Program-made: the position numbers and the translations under genes
Notes under the pieces: model-generated
The model's database searches: none
Told to the model about the DNA's origin: nothing
The model's input: only the letters and a program-made list of their open reading frames with translations
Shown here: one piece after another, positions 28,415 to 37,074 of the stretch
Numbering within the stretch: the first letter of the stretch is position 1
Layout of the letters: the number at the start of each line of letters is the position of its first letter
Source: Thermoguttaceae bacterium
GTDB lineage: Bacteria > Planctomycetota > Planctomycetia > Pirellulales > Thermoguttaceae
NCBI GenBank assembly: GCA_017407125.1
Contig: JAFQXE010000034.1
Coordinates: 43,724-107,723 of the forward strand
Direction: 5' to 3'
Length of the DNA: 64,000 nucleotides

Positions 28415-28429
28415 AATTTTTGATAAAAT
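28402..28429 (+). promoter_or_regulatory. Promoter for the TM1266-like/hydG unit, overlapping the terminator
   Basis: TTGACA (28402-28407), a 16-bp spacer and TAAAAT (28424-28429) with an extended -10 TG at 28421-28422. The first base of the -35 is the last base of the upstream terminator stem. Confidence 0.6.
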
Positions 28430-28688
28430 GTATTAAAGTTGAGTGAAAGGACGAGATTCGTTCTCTCCTGACACAAAACTGACCTAACGTAATTGTTGTA
28501 CGTTCCTGACCTGTCCGGTCTGACGCGCTGCGTTGTCCGAACGGAAAAGGCGAGATAGCAAATCTACACATCGTTCCGTCCTGGCGTCTATTTTAGCCAG
28601 ACGAAATACAACGTCGATTTCGACCGGGAGAATTCGCTCCCGTCTCGCTTTACAGGATTTTCATTCATCCCCCTGCCCTGTTATTACC
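28430..28688 (+). other. Long leader upstream of the TM1266-like gene
   Basis: About 250 bases without a supported gene between the promoter and the first ATG of the hydrogenase-maturation unit. It contains a GC hairpin, CGGGAG (28625-28630) with CTCCCG (28637-28642), and several GACCTG/CAGGTC-like short repeats. An open frame through part of it has no recognisable protein sequence. A structured leader or a small RNA is possible; no known RNA family was recognised. Confidence 0.4.
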
Positions 28689-28952
28689 ATGGAACGCCGT
28701 ATAGCGTTAATCGGAATTATTGTCGAAGACGTCGACCGCGCCCCGGACGTCAACCGGATTTTGCACGACTACGCCTCGTATATTATCGGGCGAATGGGCG
28801 TTCCCTATCGACCGGAACAGCTGAGCATCATCAGCGTTGTCGTCGACGCCCCGCAAAACGAGATCAGCTCCCTGTCCGGCAAACTCGGAATGCTCGACGG
28901 CGTAACCGTCAAGACGGTACAAGCGAAACAGGCAGTAGGGAGTAGACAATAG
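28689..28952 (+). CDS. TM1266-family putative [FeFe]-hydrogenase-system regulator
   Basis: An 87-residue ACT/NikR-C-like protein of the TM1266 family (MERRIALIGIIVEDV, then LHDYASYIIGRMGVPYR, and LSIISVVVDAPQNEISSLSGKLGML). Members are found next to the maturation genes of [FeFe] hydrogenases and are thought to be regulators. The ATG at 28689 fits the family start; a longer frame from 28533 adds a basic, unrelated stretch. The last residues (QAVGSRQ) are encoded by a copy of the intergenic heptamer repeat, so the native C-terminus may have been replaced. hydG follows after 128 bases. Confidence 0.8.
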   Translation: MERRIALIGIIVEDVDRAPDVNRILHDYASYIIGRMGVPYRPEQLSIISVVVDAPQNEISSLSGKLGMLDGVTVKTVQAKQAVGSRQ

Positions 28953-29070
28953 TCACTTTCGGGGGGCGGGTATTACCCGCCATAAAACAAACAACCTTTA
29001 TTATTTGTCGCGGACAATGTCCGCTCCCCGGATACATCCTCGCAACTCATAACTCGCAACTTTAACAATC
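28930..29070. repeat. Heptamer tandem repeats at the end of the TM1266-like gene and before hydG
   Basis: Two repeat patches: one of the GGCAGTA/GGGAGTA/GACAATA family at 28930-28952, overlapping the gene end, and one of the AACTCGC/AACTCAT family at 29040-29062, just before hydG. A GC-rich stretch with CGGGGGGCGGGTATTACCC lies between them. Confidence 0.6.
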
Positions 29071-29080
29071 AATAACTACC

Positions 29081-30499
29081 ATGTACGATCCCAAATCCCC
29101 CCATGCCGTTGATTTTATCAACGATGAAGAAATCAAAGCAACGCTCAAGTTTGCCGAAGAGAACAAGAATAATCGTGAAATGATCGAGGCGTTGATCGAA
29201 CGCGCTCGAGACTGCAAAGGGCTGTCACACCGCGAGGCGCTGTTGCTGCTGGACTGCGAACTGCCGGACTTGAACGAGAAGATGTTCGCTCTGGCGAAGG
29301 AAATCAAGGAGAAGTTCTACGGACGCCGAATCGTTCTCTTTGCCCCGCTGTACATGTCCAACTACTGCGTCAATGGCTGTACGTACTGTCCGTACCACGC
29401 GAAGAACACGCACATTCGCCGGAAGAAGCTGTCACAGGACGAGATTCGGGCGGAAGTCATCGCGCTGCAGGACATGGGACACAAGCGTCTGGCTCTTGAG
29501 ACGGGCGAGCATCCGACTATGAACCCGATTGAGTATATTCTCGAATCCATCAAAACGATTTACTCGATCAAGCACAAAAACGGAGCGATTCGACGCGTCA
29601 ATGTCAACATTGCCGCGACCACGGTCGAGAACTACCGCAAGCTCAAGGAAGCGGGAATCGGAACGTATATCCTCTTCCAGGAAACGTACAACAAAGAGGC
29701 GTACGAAACTCTTCATCCCACCGGACCCAAGCACGACTACGCTTGGCATACTGAGGCGATGGACAGAGCCATGCAGGGCGGCATCGACGACGTCGGCTGC
29801 GGGGTTCTGTTTGGCTTGAACCTATATCGATACGATTTCGTCGGCATGCTCATGCATGCGGAACATCTGGAAGCCGCGTTCGGCGTCGGCCCGCACACGA
29901 TCAGCGTCCCGCGAATTCGCCCGGCGGACGACATCGACCCGCTCAACTTTTCCAACGCGATTCCAGACGACATCTTCGTGAAAATCGTGTCGGTATTCCG
30001 CATCGCCGTCCCGTACACCGGCATGATTATTTCAACCCGAGAATCGGCTGCCGTCCGCGAGAAGGTTTTGGAAGTGGGCATCTCCCAGATCAGCGGCGGT
30101 TCCCGAACCTCCGTCGGCGGCTACGTTGAGGAAGAATCCGAAGAAGACAACTCCGCCCAGTTCGATGTCGAAGATCGCCGTACGCTCGACCAGGTTATTA
30201 ACTGGCTGCTCAAACTGGGATACATTCCCAGCTTCTGCACAGCGTGTTACAGAGAAGGACGCACCGGCGACCGGTTTATGAAACTTGTCAAGTCGGCAAA
30301 AATCGGCAACTGCTGCCAGCCCAACGCCCTCATGACGCTCAAAGAGTACCTGGAAGACTACGCCTCGCCCGACACCAAAGTCGCAGGAGAAAAGGTCATT
30401 GAAGAAGAACTCAAGTACATCCCGTCCGAGAACATTCAGCGCATCTGCAAAGAGCGTCTGGAAAAGATTCACAACGGAGAGAGAGATTTTAGATTTTAA
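29081..30499 (+). CDS. hydG: [FeFe] hydrogenase H-cluster radical SAM maturase HydG
   Basis: A 472-residue radical SAM tyrosine lyase. The N-terminal CX3CX2C motif is Cys96, Cys100 and Cys103 (NYCVNGCTYCPY), which binds the SAM cluster. The HydG-specific C-terminal CX2CX22C is Cys389, with Cys386 before it, and Cys412 (FCTACYREG and GNCCQPNAL); it binds the auxiliary five-iron cluster. HydG splits tyrosine to give the CO and CN ligands of the H-cluster. The auxiliary motif separates it from ThiH. Length is normal. It implies an [FeFe] hydrogenase elsewhere in the genome; hydE, hydF and hydA are not in the window. The adjacent TM1266-like gene supports the call. Confidence 0.95.
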   Translation: MYDPKSPHAVDFINDEEIKATLKFAEENKNNREMIEALIERARDCKGLSHREALLLLDCELPDLNEKMFALAKEIKEKFYGRRIVLFAPLYMSNYCVNGCTYCPYHAKNTHIRRKKLSQDEIRAEVIALQDMGHKRLALETGEHPTMNPIEYILESIKTIYSIKHKNGAIRRVNVNIAATTVENYRKLKEAGIGTYILFQETYNKEAYETLHPTGPKHDYAWHTEAMDRAMQGGIDDVGCGVLFGLNLYRYDFVGMLMHAEHLEAAFGVGPHTISVPRIRPADDIDPLNFSNAIPDDIFVKIVSVFRIAVPYTGMIISTRESAAVREKVLEVGISQISGGSRTSVGGYVEEESEEDNSAQFDVEDRRTLDQVINWLLKLGYIPSFCTACYREGRTGDRFMKLVKSAKIGNCCQPNALMTLKEYLEDYASPDTKVAGEKVIEEELKYIPSENIQRICKERLEKIHNGERDFRF

Positions 30500-30512
30500 G
30501 CGAAGAATATTT

Positions 30513-30633
30513 TAACACGAAATACACGAAATAAGCGAAATTGACGAAAGATTTTTAGAATTAAAAAACGTAATTAAAAAATCCTTTAAATATTCTTTCG
30601 TGTTTTTTCGTTATATTCGTGTTTTTCGTGTTT
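30513..30633. repeat. Large imperfect inverted repeat of CACGAAA units
   Basis: Repeated CACGAAA/AGCGAAA/GACGAAA units at 30513-30551 are mirrored by TTTCGTG/TTTTCGT units at 30593-30633, with an AT-rich loop. It lies after hydG and before the convergent uppS gene, followed by a heptamer patch (TCACTCC/TAATTCC type) at 30680-30720. It may act as a bidirectional stop or be a repeat remnant. Confidence 0.6.
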
Positions 30634-30745
30634 AAAAAACTTTTTGAGTTGCAAGAGTATTTTGTGCGGCGCTTTGCGCCAACTCATCACTCCTCACTCC
30701 TAATTCCTAACTCGCAACCGCAAAGATTTCAAAAACACCAACGAA

Positions 30746-31480
30746 TTATTTCAGCCCCCCGTACTTTCGGGTGCGGCGGTTGAAGTCGTCAATCGCCTGC
30801 TGGAAGGTTGACTTGTCGAAGTCCGGCCAGAGAATAGGCGTAACCCAGATTTCAGCGTAGCTGATCTGCCAAAGAAGGTAGTTGCTTATTCGCATTTCGT
30901 TTGCAGTGCGAATAAGCAAGTCCGGGTCAGGCGCGCCGGCGGTATAGAGGTTTTGGGCGATCAGTTTCTCGTCGATTTCTTCCGGCTGAAGCGTTCCGTC
31001 TTTGACCTGCTGAGCCAGAGCGCGGCAGGCGTCGACGATTTCCGCTCGGGACCCGTAGTTTATCGCCAGTTGAAGCGTCAAGCCCGTGCAATGCGCCGTC
31101 GCTTCAATCGTCTTGTCCATCTCTTTCAAGGCGGATTCCGGAATCCCGTCCCGACGTCCTAAAACTCGCAGGCGAATATTGTTCTCGATGAGCGTATCGC
31201 GTTTGACGACCATAAACTGCTCTAAAAGAAACATTAACGCTGAGAGTTCCTCTTGAGGTCGTTTCCAGTTCTCGCTGGAAAAGCAGTACAGAGTCAGATA
31301 CTCAATCCCTTTATCGACGCAGAATTCTACCGCTTGTTGAACGGAATCGGCGCCGCGTTTATGCCCTTCGCTTCGAGGCAAACCGCGTTCGACAGCCCAG
31401 CGGCCGTTGCCGTCCATGATAATGGCGACGTGCCGCGGCGGCGCAATTGGAACGTTAGTATCAGCAGGGGTTGTATCCAT
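30746..31480 (-). CDS. uppS: Undecaprenyl diphosphate synthase (cis-prenyltransferase)
   Basis: A 244-residue protein that adds isopentenyl units in Z configuration to farnesyl diphosphate, making the lipid carrier for cell-envelope polymers. Family motifs in order: HVAIIMDGNGRWA with the catalytic Asp, GHKRGADSV, LTLYCFSSENWKRP, LQLAINYGSRAEIV, and PDPDLLIRTANEMRISNYLLWQISYAEIWV. The ATG at 31480 gives the usual short leader before the first motif; an in-frame upstream extension to 31549 exists but is unconserved and basic. It is transcribed leftward, alone, between two repeat-rich gaps. Confidence 0.95.
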   Translation of the reverse strand: MDTTPADTNVPIAPPRHVAIIMDGNGRWAVERGLPRSEGHKRGADSVQQAVEFCVDKGIEYLTLYCFSSENWKRPQEELSALMFLLEQFMVVKRDTLIENNIRLRVLGRRDGIPESALKEMDKTIEATAHCTGLTLQLAINYGSRAEIVDACRALAQQVKDGTLQPEEIDEKLIAQNLYTAGAPDPDLLIRTANEMRISNYLLWQISYAEIWVTPILWPDFDKSTFQQAIDDFNRRTRKYGGLK

Positions 31481-31607
31481 ATTGGCTATAGGCTTTTTAG
31501 AGGCGGGAGAGCGGATAGCGCGTTCTACTCGCCTTGACGATTCAATCAATATATTGTATAATTCTATTATACCTGTTTTTGAGGAATAGGGAATGGGGGC
31601 GGGACAA

Positions 31608-31690
31608 ATGAGTAATTAGTAATGAGTAATTAGTAATTACGCAAAGCGCTGCCCGTAAACTCCTCACTCCTCACTCCTAATTCCTAACTA
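31608..31690. repeat. Heptamer tandem repeats between uppS and the NTF2-like gene
   Basis: Units of the AGTAATT/AGTAATG family (31608-31640), then TCACTCC/TAATTCC units (31661-31690), ending ten bases before the next ATG. The same two families occur near 30680. Confidence 0.65.
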
Positions 31691-31698
31691 CACCAACC

Positions 31699-32238
31699 AT
31701 GGAGCTTTTATACGAAACCTTTGTCCCGACGTTGATTGTCGGGTCCGTACTGCTGTTTTTCCTGATAGCGTTCTGGGTCGTCTCCCGGCAGAAGTGGGCG
31801 CTGTTTGCGTCGGCGGTTCCGCTATTGATAATCGCAGGCGGGTTCGTTATCGACGAGATGGTTGAAACAAATCGGGAAGCGGTTTGGAGAACGATCAACG
31901 CGGTCGAAGACGCCCTGGTTGCCGGGGACGTCGAGGAAATCGAGAAATATCTCACCGCAGACGCCAAGGCTACGTTCAGTCGGGTTAAATGGGCGTTTGA
32001 CCATTTTGAGATTCGCCGCGTTGGCGTTTACGATATGAATATGGAGTTTAACGATTTCACGTCCCCGCCGACCGCGGTCATTTCCTTTCAGGGCGTCGTA
32101 AAATACAAAGCCAAAAAATCCGAAGACAATTTCGGCGAGACGTACGTTGCCCGGTTTACCGTTGAACTGGAAAAAGACAACGACGTCTGGCTGATAACCC
32201 ATCACGTCGAAACCGAAGGACTGAATCCGATGGATTAA
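31699..32238 (+). CDS. Membrane-anchored protein with SnoaL/NTF2-like domain, unknown function
   Basis: A 179-residue protein. Two N-terminal hydrophobic helices (about residues 7-28 and 34-52) are followed by a soluble domain of about 125 residues. Its pattern, an ETNREAVWRTINAVEDALVAGD helix, YLTADAK, strands and a final VWLITHHVE strand, resembles the cone-shaped NTF2/SnoaL fold. Such proteins, often in planctomycetes, have no assigned enzyme activity. No catalytic residues can be named. It stands alone between two repeat-rich gaps; the product likely faces the periplasm or cytoplasm from a membrane anchor. Confidence 0.6.
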   Translation: MELLYETFVPTLIVGSVLLFFLIAFWVVSRQKWALFASAVPLLIIAGGFVIDEMVETNREAVWRTINAVEDALVAGDVEEIEKYLTADAKATFSRVKWAFDHFEIRRVGVYDMNMEFNDFTSPPTAVISFQGVVKYKAKKSEDNFGETYVARFTVELEKDNDVWLITHHVETEGLNPMD

Positions 32239-32311
32239 ATTAGCAATTGGGAAATAATAATTAGCGCGAAGCGCTTCCGCTAGAACCGCGTTAGCGGTTC
32301 ACTGTTAATAG

Positions 32312-32551
32312 CCGTGGGTTTTAACCCACGGAAAAATGATTAAAAAGATTCGCTTTAATCGAGTCAACCTCTTTTCTATCCCCCAGCGCCTTTGGGCGCT
32401 GGGAGATAGAAAAGAGAATTTGTCGATGTTTATATATGTGGCTTGGCTGTCCGTGGGTTAAAACCCACGGCTAGATATATTCAACCGCTAACGCGGTTGG
32501 GCGCGCGACACGCAAGCGTTTGCCATTCCCTATTCCCTACTCCCTATTCCC
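32312..32551. repeat. Palindromic repeats and heptamers in gap before binding-protein gene
   Basis: Two copies of a palindrome with CCGTGGGTT/AACCCACGG arms lie at 32312-32331 and 32451-32470. The second is followed by CTAGATATATTC and a small CCGCTAACGCGG palindrome; the block 32451-32499 recurs almost identically at 46145-46193. A hairpin formed by CCCAGCGCC (32382-32390) and GGGCGCTGGG (32394-32403) lies between. Heptamers of the TATTCCC/TACTCCC type run up to the next ATG (32523-32551). Confidence 0.7.
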
Positions 32552-33466
32552 ATGCGTTATCCGTATTTTGCCTTGTCGTTCCTCGCTTTGACGGTTCTCA
32601 ACGTTTCGATTTCTTTCGCTCAGGTAGACGCCCGCCCGCCGTATTCCGGCGTTGACAGACGGGTCAAGCTCTATTCGACCCGGCAGCTTAACAGCCCGGA
32701 GTACACGATTTGCGTCATGAAGTCGACGCATACGGAGATTATCGCTAATACAAAGTTTCCGCGAGCGAAAAAGATTTACTTTGACGGCGGCGCCGCGACT
32801 GGCGTGATGAAAGTTCTCAACCGGGAAGCGGACGCGTTTCTCTTTGACAGCCCTACCCTGGACTATGTCGCGTCGTACAGCAAGGATGTGGTTGTTCTCC
32901 CGCAAACCGTTGGGGAAGGACACATCAGCATCGCCGCGCCCAAACGAAACGAAGCCCTCATCCAGCTAGTCAATCAGTTTATCCAGCAATACAAAACCAA
33001 CGGGACGTATCAGAGCATGTACTATCGCTGGTTTATTAAAAGCGGATCGGTTCTGCCGGACATTCCCAAGCCGACAACCCCAACCAGAAAAGTTATCGTC
33101 GGAACGGAAGGAACTCAGGTTCCGTTCAATTTTATGAGCGCTCAGGGCGTCCCCATGCAGCGAGGCTGTTTGACCGGGTTCGACGTCGAACTAATCCAAC
33201 GCATGGCTCTGGCGTACAACTGGGACGTCGAATGGCGGCTGTATACTTGGAACGATTTAATTACCGTTACGAAAAACGGTCAGATCGACCTGATGATTTC
33301 TGAGCTGGAAAACTCGCCGGAACGACAGGCGGTCATGGCGCTGTCGATTCCCTACGTCGATTCGCAATTCGCGTTTCTGGTTCGAAAAGAAAAAGTCAGC
33401 CCTGACCTGCTAAAGGAAGTCGAAGAACGACGCCAGCGAATGAGTTTCGGCGCGGAAGAGAAATAG
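32552..33466 (+). CDS. Exported amino-acid-binding-protein-like protein, apparently circularly permuted
   Basis: A 304-residue secreted protein; residues 1-24 are a signal peptide ending SFA. The mature part aligns with the SBP_bac_3 family (polar amino-acid binding), but in swapped order. Residues about 45-165 look like the second half of the fold (GVMKVLNREADAFLFDSPTLDY, then LIQLVNQFIQQYKTNGTYQSMYYRWF). Residues about 180-290 look like the first half (VIVGTEGTQVPFNF, LTGFDVELIQRMA, IDLMISELENSPERQAVMALSIPYVDS). The binding region of the neighbouring ABC fusion has the same order. It may be an extra receptor for that transporter. Confidence 0.75.
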   Translation: MRYPYFALSFLALTVLNVSISFAQVDARPPYSGVDRRVKLYSTRQLNSPEYTICVMKSTHTEIIANTKFPRAKKIYFDGGAATGVMKVLNREADAFLFDSPTLDYVASYSKDVVVLPQTVGEGHISIAAPKRNEALIQLVNQFIQQYKTNGTYQSMYYRWFIKSGSVLPDIPKPTTPTRKVIVGTEGTQVPFNFMSAQGVPMQRGCLTGFDVELIQRMALAYNWDVEWRLYTWNDLITVTKNGQIDLMISELENSPERQAVMALSIPYVDSQFAFLVRKEKVSPDLLKEVEERRQRMSFGAEEK

Positions 33467-33474
33467 GCTGGCGA

Positions 33475-34112
33475 GCCACGGGTGTTAACCCGTGGGCGTG
33501 AGCGTAAGCGAACGTAAAAAGAAAGGCGGGAATGGAGCGCCCTTTAAAACCTCACGCGGAGACGCGGAGGTGCGGAGGAGAAATAGGCAGTAGTTAATGG
33601 AAGGCGGTAATGGAGCGACCAACGGGAGCGGAATTACGCAGTTCGCCGATAGGCGAACCTAATCGCCGAAATTATCAATTGCCAATGATTATACCAATCG
33701 TTGAAGAAGCTCCCGTTAAAATCTCACGCGGAGGCGCGGAGACGCGGAGGAAGTTCGCAAAGTTTTAAAAACTATGCGTTCTTTGCGGCTTAAAATACTT
33801 TTAGTAAGAAAAGAGTAAGCGACCAACGGGAGCGATTATTGGTAAACGCGCGGTAGCGCGGATTGGGAGCGGCGCCTCGCCGCCTCGCAACTAACCCCAA
33901 TAGCGAATTATTTATCGATTACCCTCGTCCAGTCTATTCTTAAATTTTTTTCTTAAAAATTGGAGAAATTACTCTTATAATCCCTTGTAGGGAAAAAATT
34001 TTTGGTTAAAATAATTGTTTTCAGTGGGAGATGGAGTGTTTGCTCGGTTCACAGTAAAACTCTAATCTCGTTTGGGTTTTTATTTTACCCCCTAACCCCC
34101 TAAAATCAGGCA
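33475..34112. repeat. Repeat-rich gap before the ABC transporter genes
   Basis: No gene is supported in this 640-base gap. It contains a palindrome with CCACGGG/CCCGTGG arms (33475-33497), two patches of CGCGGAG/ACGCGGAGG repeats (33551-33580 and 33721-33750), two near-copies of AAGGCGGTAATGGAGC (around 33524 and 33602), a TTCTTTGCGGC patch (33777-33790), and two copies of CGACCAACGGGAGCG (33617-33631 and 33819-33833). The last 150 bases are AT-rich and may hold the promoter for the gene at 34113. Confidence 0.65.
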
Positions 34113-35846
34113 ATGAAAAAGAAAACGCTGCTTTTTGCCGGTTTTGCGGTATGCGCGATCGTAACGATCGTCGGCATGCTGTTTTTCTACGACAAGCCCG
34201 TATTTGCAAACACGGACAATTCCCCTTCTGCAACTGCGGACGATCCTGCGTCTGAAAACCAGGATAATGCAACATCTGAAAAACAAACAAAACCAGTCTC
34301 TGAAAAGAAAAACGACCCCAAAATTATCAGTTCGATCGAACAGCTCAACGATCCTAAATATACGGTTGCTGTTCAAATGGGGACGTCGGGCGTGCCAGCC
34401 GCTTTTGAAGTTCTTCCCAAAGCCAATATTAAACAGTTGGAAAGCGACCTGGTCAGCAACTGCATGGAAGTCGAAACCGGCAAGGTGGACGCGTTCCTGG
34501 CAGACCGCCCCACTCAAGAATGGTTTGCTATCTCCCACCCCAAAGTAGTCGTCTTGCCGGACGACGCTGCGGAAGGGCATCTGGTTATCGGCGCCGCCAA
34601 AGGACGCGAAGCTCTCATTGAACAGGTCAACGAGTTCATTCGTCAAATCAAGGCGGACGGCACCTATCAGGCGATGTACAAGCGCTGGCTTTTGACGACC
34701 GATCCCGTTCTGCCGGACGACTTGCCCAAGCCGACAAATCCGACGAAAACGCTCAAAATCGTTACCGAAGGCATCAACCCGCCTCTGACCTATATTAAAG
34801 ACGGCAAGCTGACCGGGTACGACATTGAATTCGCGCTCCGCTTTGCCGCGTTTGCCAACGTTAACGTTGAATTTGAAGCTGTCAGCTGGGACGCGATGAT
34901 CGTCGCAACGCAGCAGGGTCAGTACGACCTGATGGTTTCGGAACTCGACAAGACGCCGGAAAACGCCGAAACGATGGCTCTGTCCGACGACTACCTGCAG
35001 TCCGGGCTTTCCGTGATGATTCTTCGCAGCCGATGTGACGAAGCGATTCTCAAGCGTCTGGAAGAAATCGCCGAAAACGACAAAGACTCCCTGCAGGGCA
35101 AAGCCGCGGCGGCTCACAAAAATGCCGACGAGAAAAAGCCATTCTATAAGAGAATTGCGGAAAGCTTCTATCGAAACCTCGTTTACGAGTGCCGCTGGAA
35201 GCTGATTCTCAACGGTTTTGGCGTCACGATGCTCATTACCGCCTGCTCCCTCGTTTTGGGCACGCTGTTGGGATTCCTCCTGTGCATGGTCAGACGCAGT
35301 CACAACGCCTTTGGCGTCCTTTGCGCCAAGATTCTCATTCGATTCATTCAGGGAACCCCGCTGATGGTTTTGCTGATGTTGATGTACTACGTTATCTTCG
35401 TCAACGTCAACGCGATTCTGGTTGCGATTTTCGGTTTCTCGGTCAACCTGGCGGTTTACTTTGCGGAATCGCTCCGCGGCGGCTTGGAAGGCATCGACCC
35501 CGGTCAGCTGGAAGCCGCGTCTGCAATGGGATTTACCCGATTCCAGCGGTTCCGACTGATCAAGTTCCCGCAGCTGGTTCAGATTATCATGCCGGTTTAC
35601 AAGGGCGAAATCGTCTCCCTGTTGAAGGAAACCGCTATCGTCGGTTACATTTCCATTCAGGACTTGACCCGAGCGGGCGTTATTATTCGTTCGTTGACCT
35701 ACGAACCGTTCTTCCCGCTGGTCTTGACGGCTATCATTTATTTGGTCGTCGCCTATACGTTGATATTCTTACTGACGTTTATTGAACATAAAACAGACCC
35801 CAAACTGCGTCCGCGCGTTTTGAAAGGAGTGGTTGAGCAAGAATGA
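34113..35846 (+). CDS. Amino-acid ABC transporter, fused binding domain and permease
   Basis: A 577-residue protein. After a signal-anchor (residues about 5-28) and a polar Ser/Asn/Lys linker comes a binding region in permuted order: 70-195 resemble the C-terminal half of SBP_bac_3 (VDAFLADRPTQEW, VNEFIRQIKADGTYQAMYKRWL), 205-310 the N-terminal half (KIVTEGINPPLTY, LTGYDIEFALRFA, YDLMVSELDKTPENAE). Residues about 345-570 are a HisM/GlnP-type permease with five membrane helices and the EAA-type coupling loop EAASAMGFTRFQRFRLIKFPQ. It imports a polar amino acid. The stop overlaps the start of the ATPase gene (ATGA), a sign of coupled translation. Confidence 0.88.
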   Translation: MKKKTLLFAGFAVCAIVTIVGMLFFYDKPVFANTDNSPSATADDPASENQDNATSEKQTKPVSEKKNDPKIISSIEQLNDPKYTVAVQMGTSGVPAAFEVLPKANIKQLESDLVSNCMEVETGKVDAFLADRPTQEWFAISHPKVVVLPDDAAEGHLVIGAAKGREALIEQVNEFIRQIKADGTYQAMYKRWLLTTDPVLPDDLPKPTNPTKTLKIVTEGINPPLTYIKDGKLTGYDIEFALRFAAFANVNVEFEAVSWDAMIVATQQGQYDLMVSELDKTPENAETMALSDDYLQSGLSVMILRSRCDEAILKRLEEIAENDKDSLQGKAAAAHKNADEKKPFYKRIAESFYRNLVYECRWKLILNGFGVTMLITACSLVLGTLLGFLLCMVRRSHNAFGVLCAKILIRFIQGTPLMVLLMLMYYVIFVNVNAILVAIFGFSVNLAVYFAESLRGGLEGIDPGQLEAASAMGFTRFQRFRLIKFPQLVQIIMPVYKGEIVSLLKETAIVGYISIQDLTRAGVIIRSLTYEPFFPLVLTAIIYLVVAYTLIFLLTFIEHKTDPKLRPRVLKGVVEQE

Positions 35847-36955
35847 GCGTTTCAGAAAACCCAACTATTATCAGTGTCAAACACTTGAAAAAGTCGTTTG
35901 GCAATTTGGAAGTCCTGACCGACGTCAACGCTGAAATCAAAAAGGGCGAAGTCATTTCGGTTATCGGACCGTCCGGCACCGGCAAAAGCACGTTCCTGCG
36001 CTGCCTTAACCTACTGGAAACGCCGGATTCCGGCGAGATCCTCATCGACGGCGAAAACCTGCTCGCGCCCACGACGGACATCAACAAACTCCGTCAGAAG
36101 ATCGGCATGGTGTTCCAGTCGTTCAACCTGTTTTCACACCTGATGGTTGTCGAAAACGTTATGCTCGGCCCCATCAAGCTCAAGGGGATGGGACGTCAGG
36201 AAGCGTACGACCTGGCGATGGAACATCTGGCTCAGGTCGGTTTGGCAAGCAAGGCGAAAGCGTACCCGGACGAAATCTCCGGCGGTCAAAAACAGCGCGT
36301 TGCTATCGCCAGAACCCTTGCCATGAAGCCCGAAATTATCCTCTTTGACGAACCGACTTCCGCGCTTGACCCGACGATGATTTCCGAAGTGTTGGGCGTT
36401 ATTCGCCGCCTGGCGGAAGTGGAACAGACGCTGATGATTGTTACGCACGAAATGCGATTCGCTCACGACGTCTCCACCCGCGTCTTTTACATGGACGAGG
36501 GCGTCATTTACGAAGAGGGAACGCCGGAACAGGTCTTCGACCATCCGACTCGCGAAAAGACGCACGATTTCGTCAACAAGATCCGTTCGCTCGACGTCGT
36601 CATGGACGACGAAAACAACGACCTGTTCGAGTTCAATACGCGCCTGTGCGAATTCTGTCGGCATCACTTTATCGAAAACCGATTCCTCGAAGCGATTCAG
36701 TACATCACAGAAGAGCTTGTCCGTAAGTACATCTTCTGCGATTTCGAGAACCGCCTTCAGCTCAAGATGTCGATTGACTATTCCGAACTGACGAACGAAG
36801 TCGATTTTACGATCTGTTACAAAGGCGAGGAAAAAGACTACATGAAAAACCCGGATCCGGACGAAGACCCCGGTCTGGTCAAACTGCCGACGTACATCAA
36901 CCATTACTCGTACAAATACGAAAACGGCGAAAACGTCGTCATGATTGACGTGTAA
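35843..36955 (+). CDS. Amino-acid ABC transporter ATP-binding protein with C-terminal extension
   Basis: A 370-residue protein. Residues 1-250 are a GlnQ/HisP-type ATPase: Walker A GPSGTGKST (about 42-50), Q-loop VFQSFNLF, signature ISGGQKQRVAIAR, Walker B IILFDEPTSALDP, and switch His in IVTHE. It powers the fused permease encoded just upstream, with which it overlaps by four bases. GlnQ-type ATPases normally end near residue 245. Here about 120 more residues follow (FNTRLCEFCRHHFIENRF, then a beta-rich part ending YENGENVVMIDV) that I cannot assign; a regulatory domain is possible. A terminator lies about 120 bases downstream. Confidence 0.9.
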   Translation: MSVSENPTIISVKHLKKSFGNLEVLTDVNAEIKKGEVISVIGPSGTGKSTFLRCLNLLETPDSGEILIDGENLLAPTTDINKLRQKIGMVFQSFNLFSHLMVVENVMLGPIKLKGMGRQEAYDLAMEHLAQVGLASKAKAYPDEISGGQKQRVAIARTLAMKPEIILFDEPTSALDPTMISEVLGVIRRLAEVEQTLMIVTHEMRFAHDVSTRVFYMDEGVIYEEGTPEQVFDHPTREKTHDFVNKIRSLDVVMDDENNDLFEFNTRLCEFCRHHFIENRFLEAIQYITEELVRKYIFCDFENRLQLKMSIDYSELTNEVDFTICYKGEEKDYMKNPDPDEDPGLVKLPTYINHYSYKYENGENVVMIDV

Positions 36956-37074
36956 TTTGGAGTGCAACGGCTTGCCGCCGGTGCGATGGCGCACACCCAG
37001 TCCGCGCTGCCGCGCGGTTGCCAAAAGTCGCTCCCGTTGGTCGCTTAAATTTTCTGTAGTATAGTTGTTTTTAA

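Noticed and set aside
28533..28952. Longer start for the TM1266-like protein
   Set aside because: The extra 52 residues are basic and unlike the family; the ATG at 28689 fits the usual N-terminus.
34092..35303. A 403-codon antisense frame in the ABC transporter gene
   Set aside because: It is a shadow of the real gene; composition is Phe/Val/Arg-rich without domains, and the sense protein has clear motifs.
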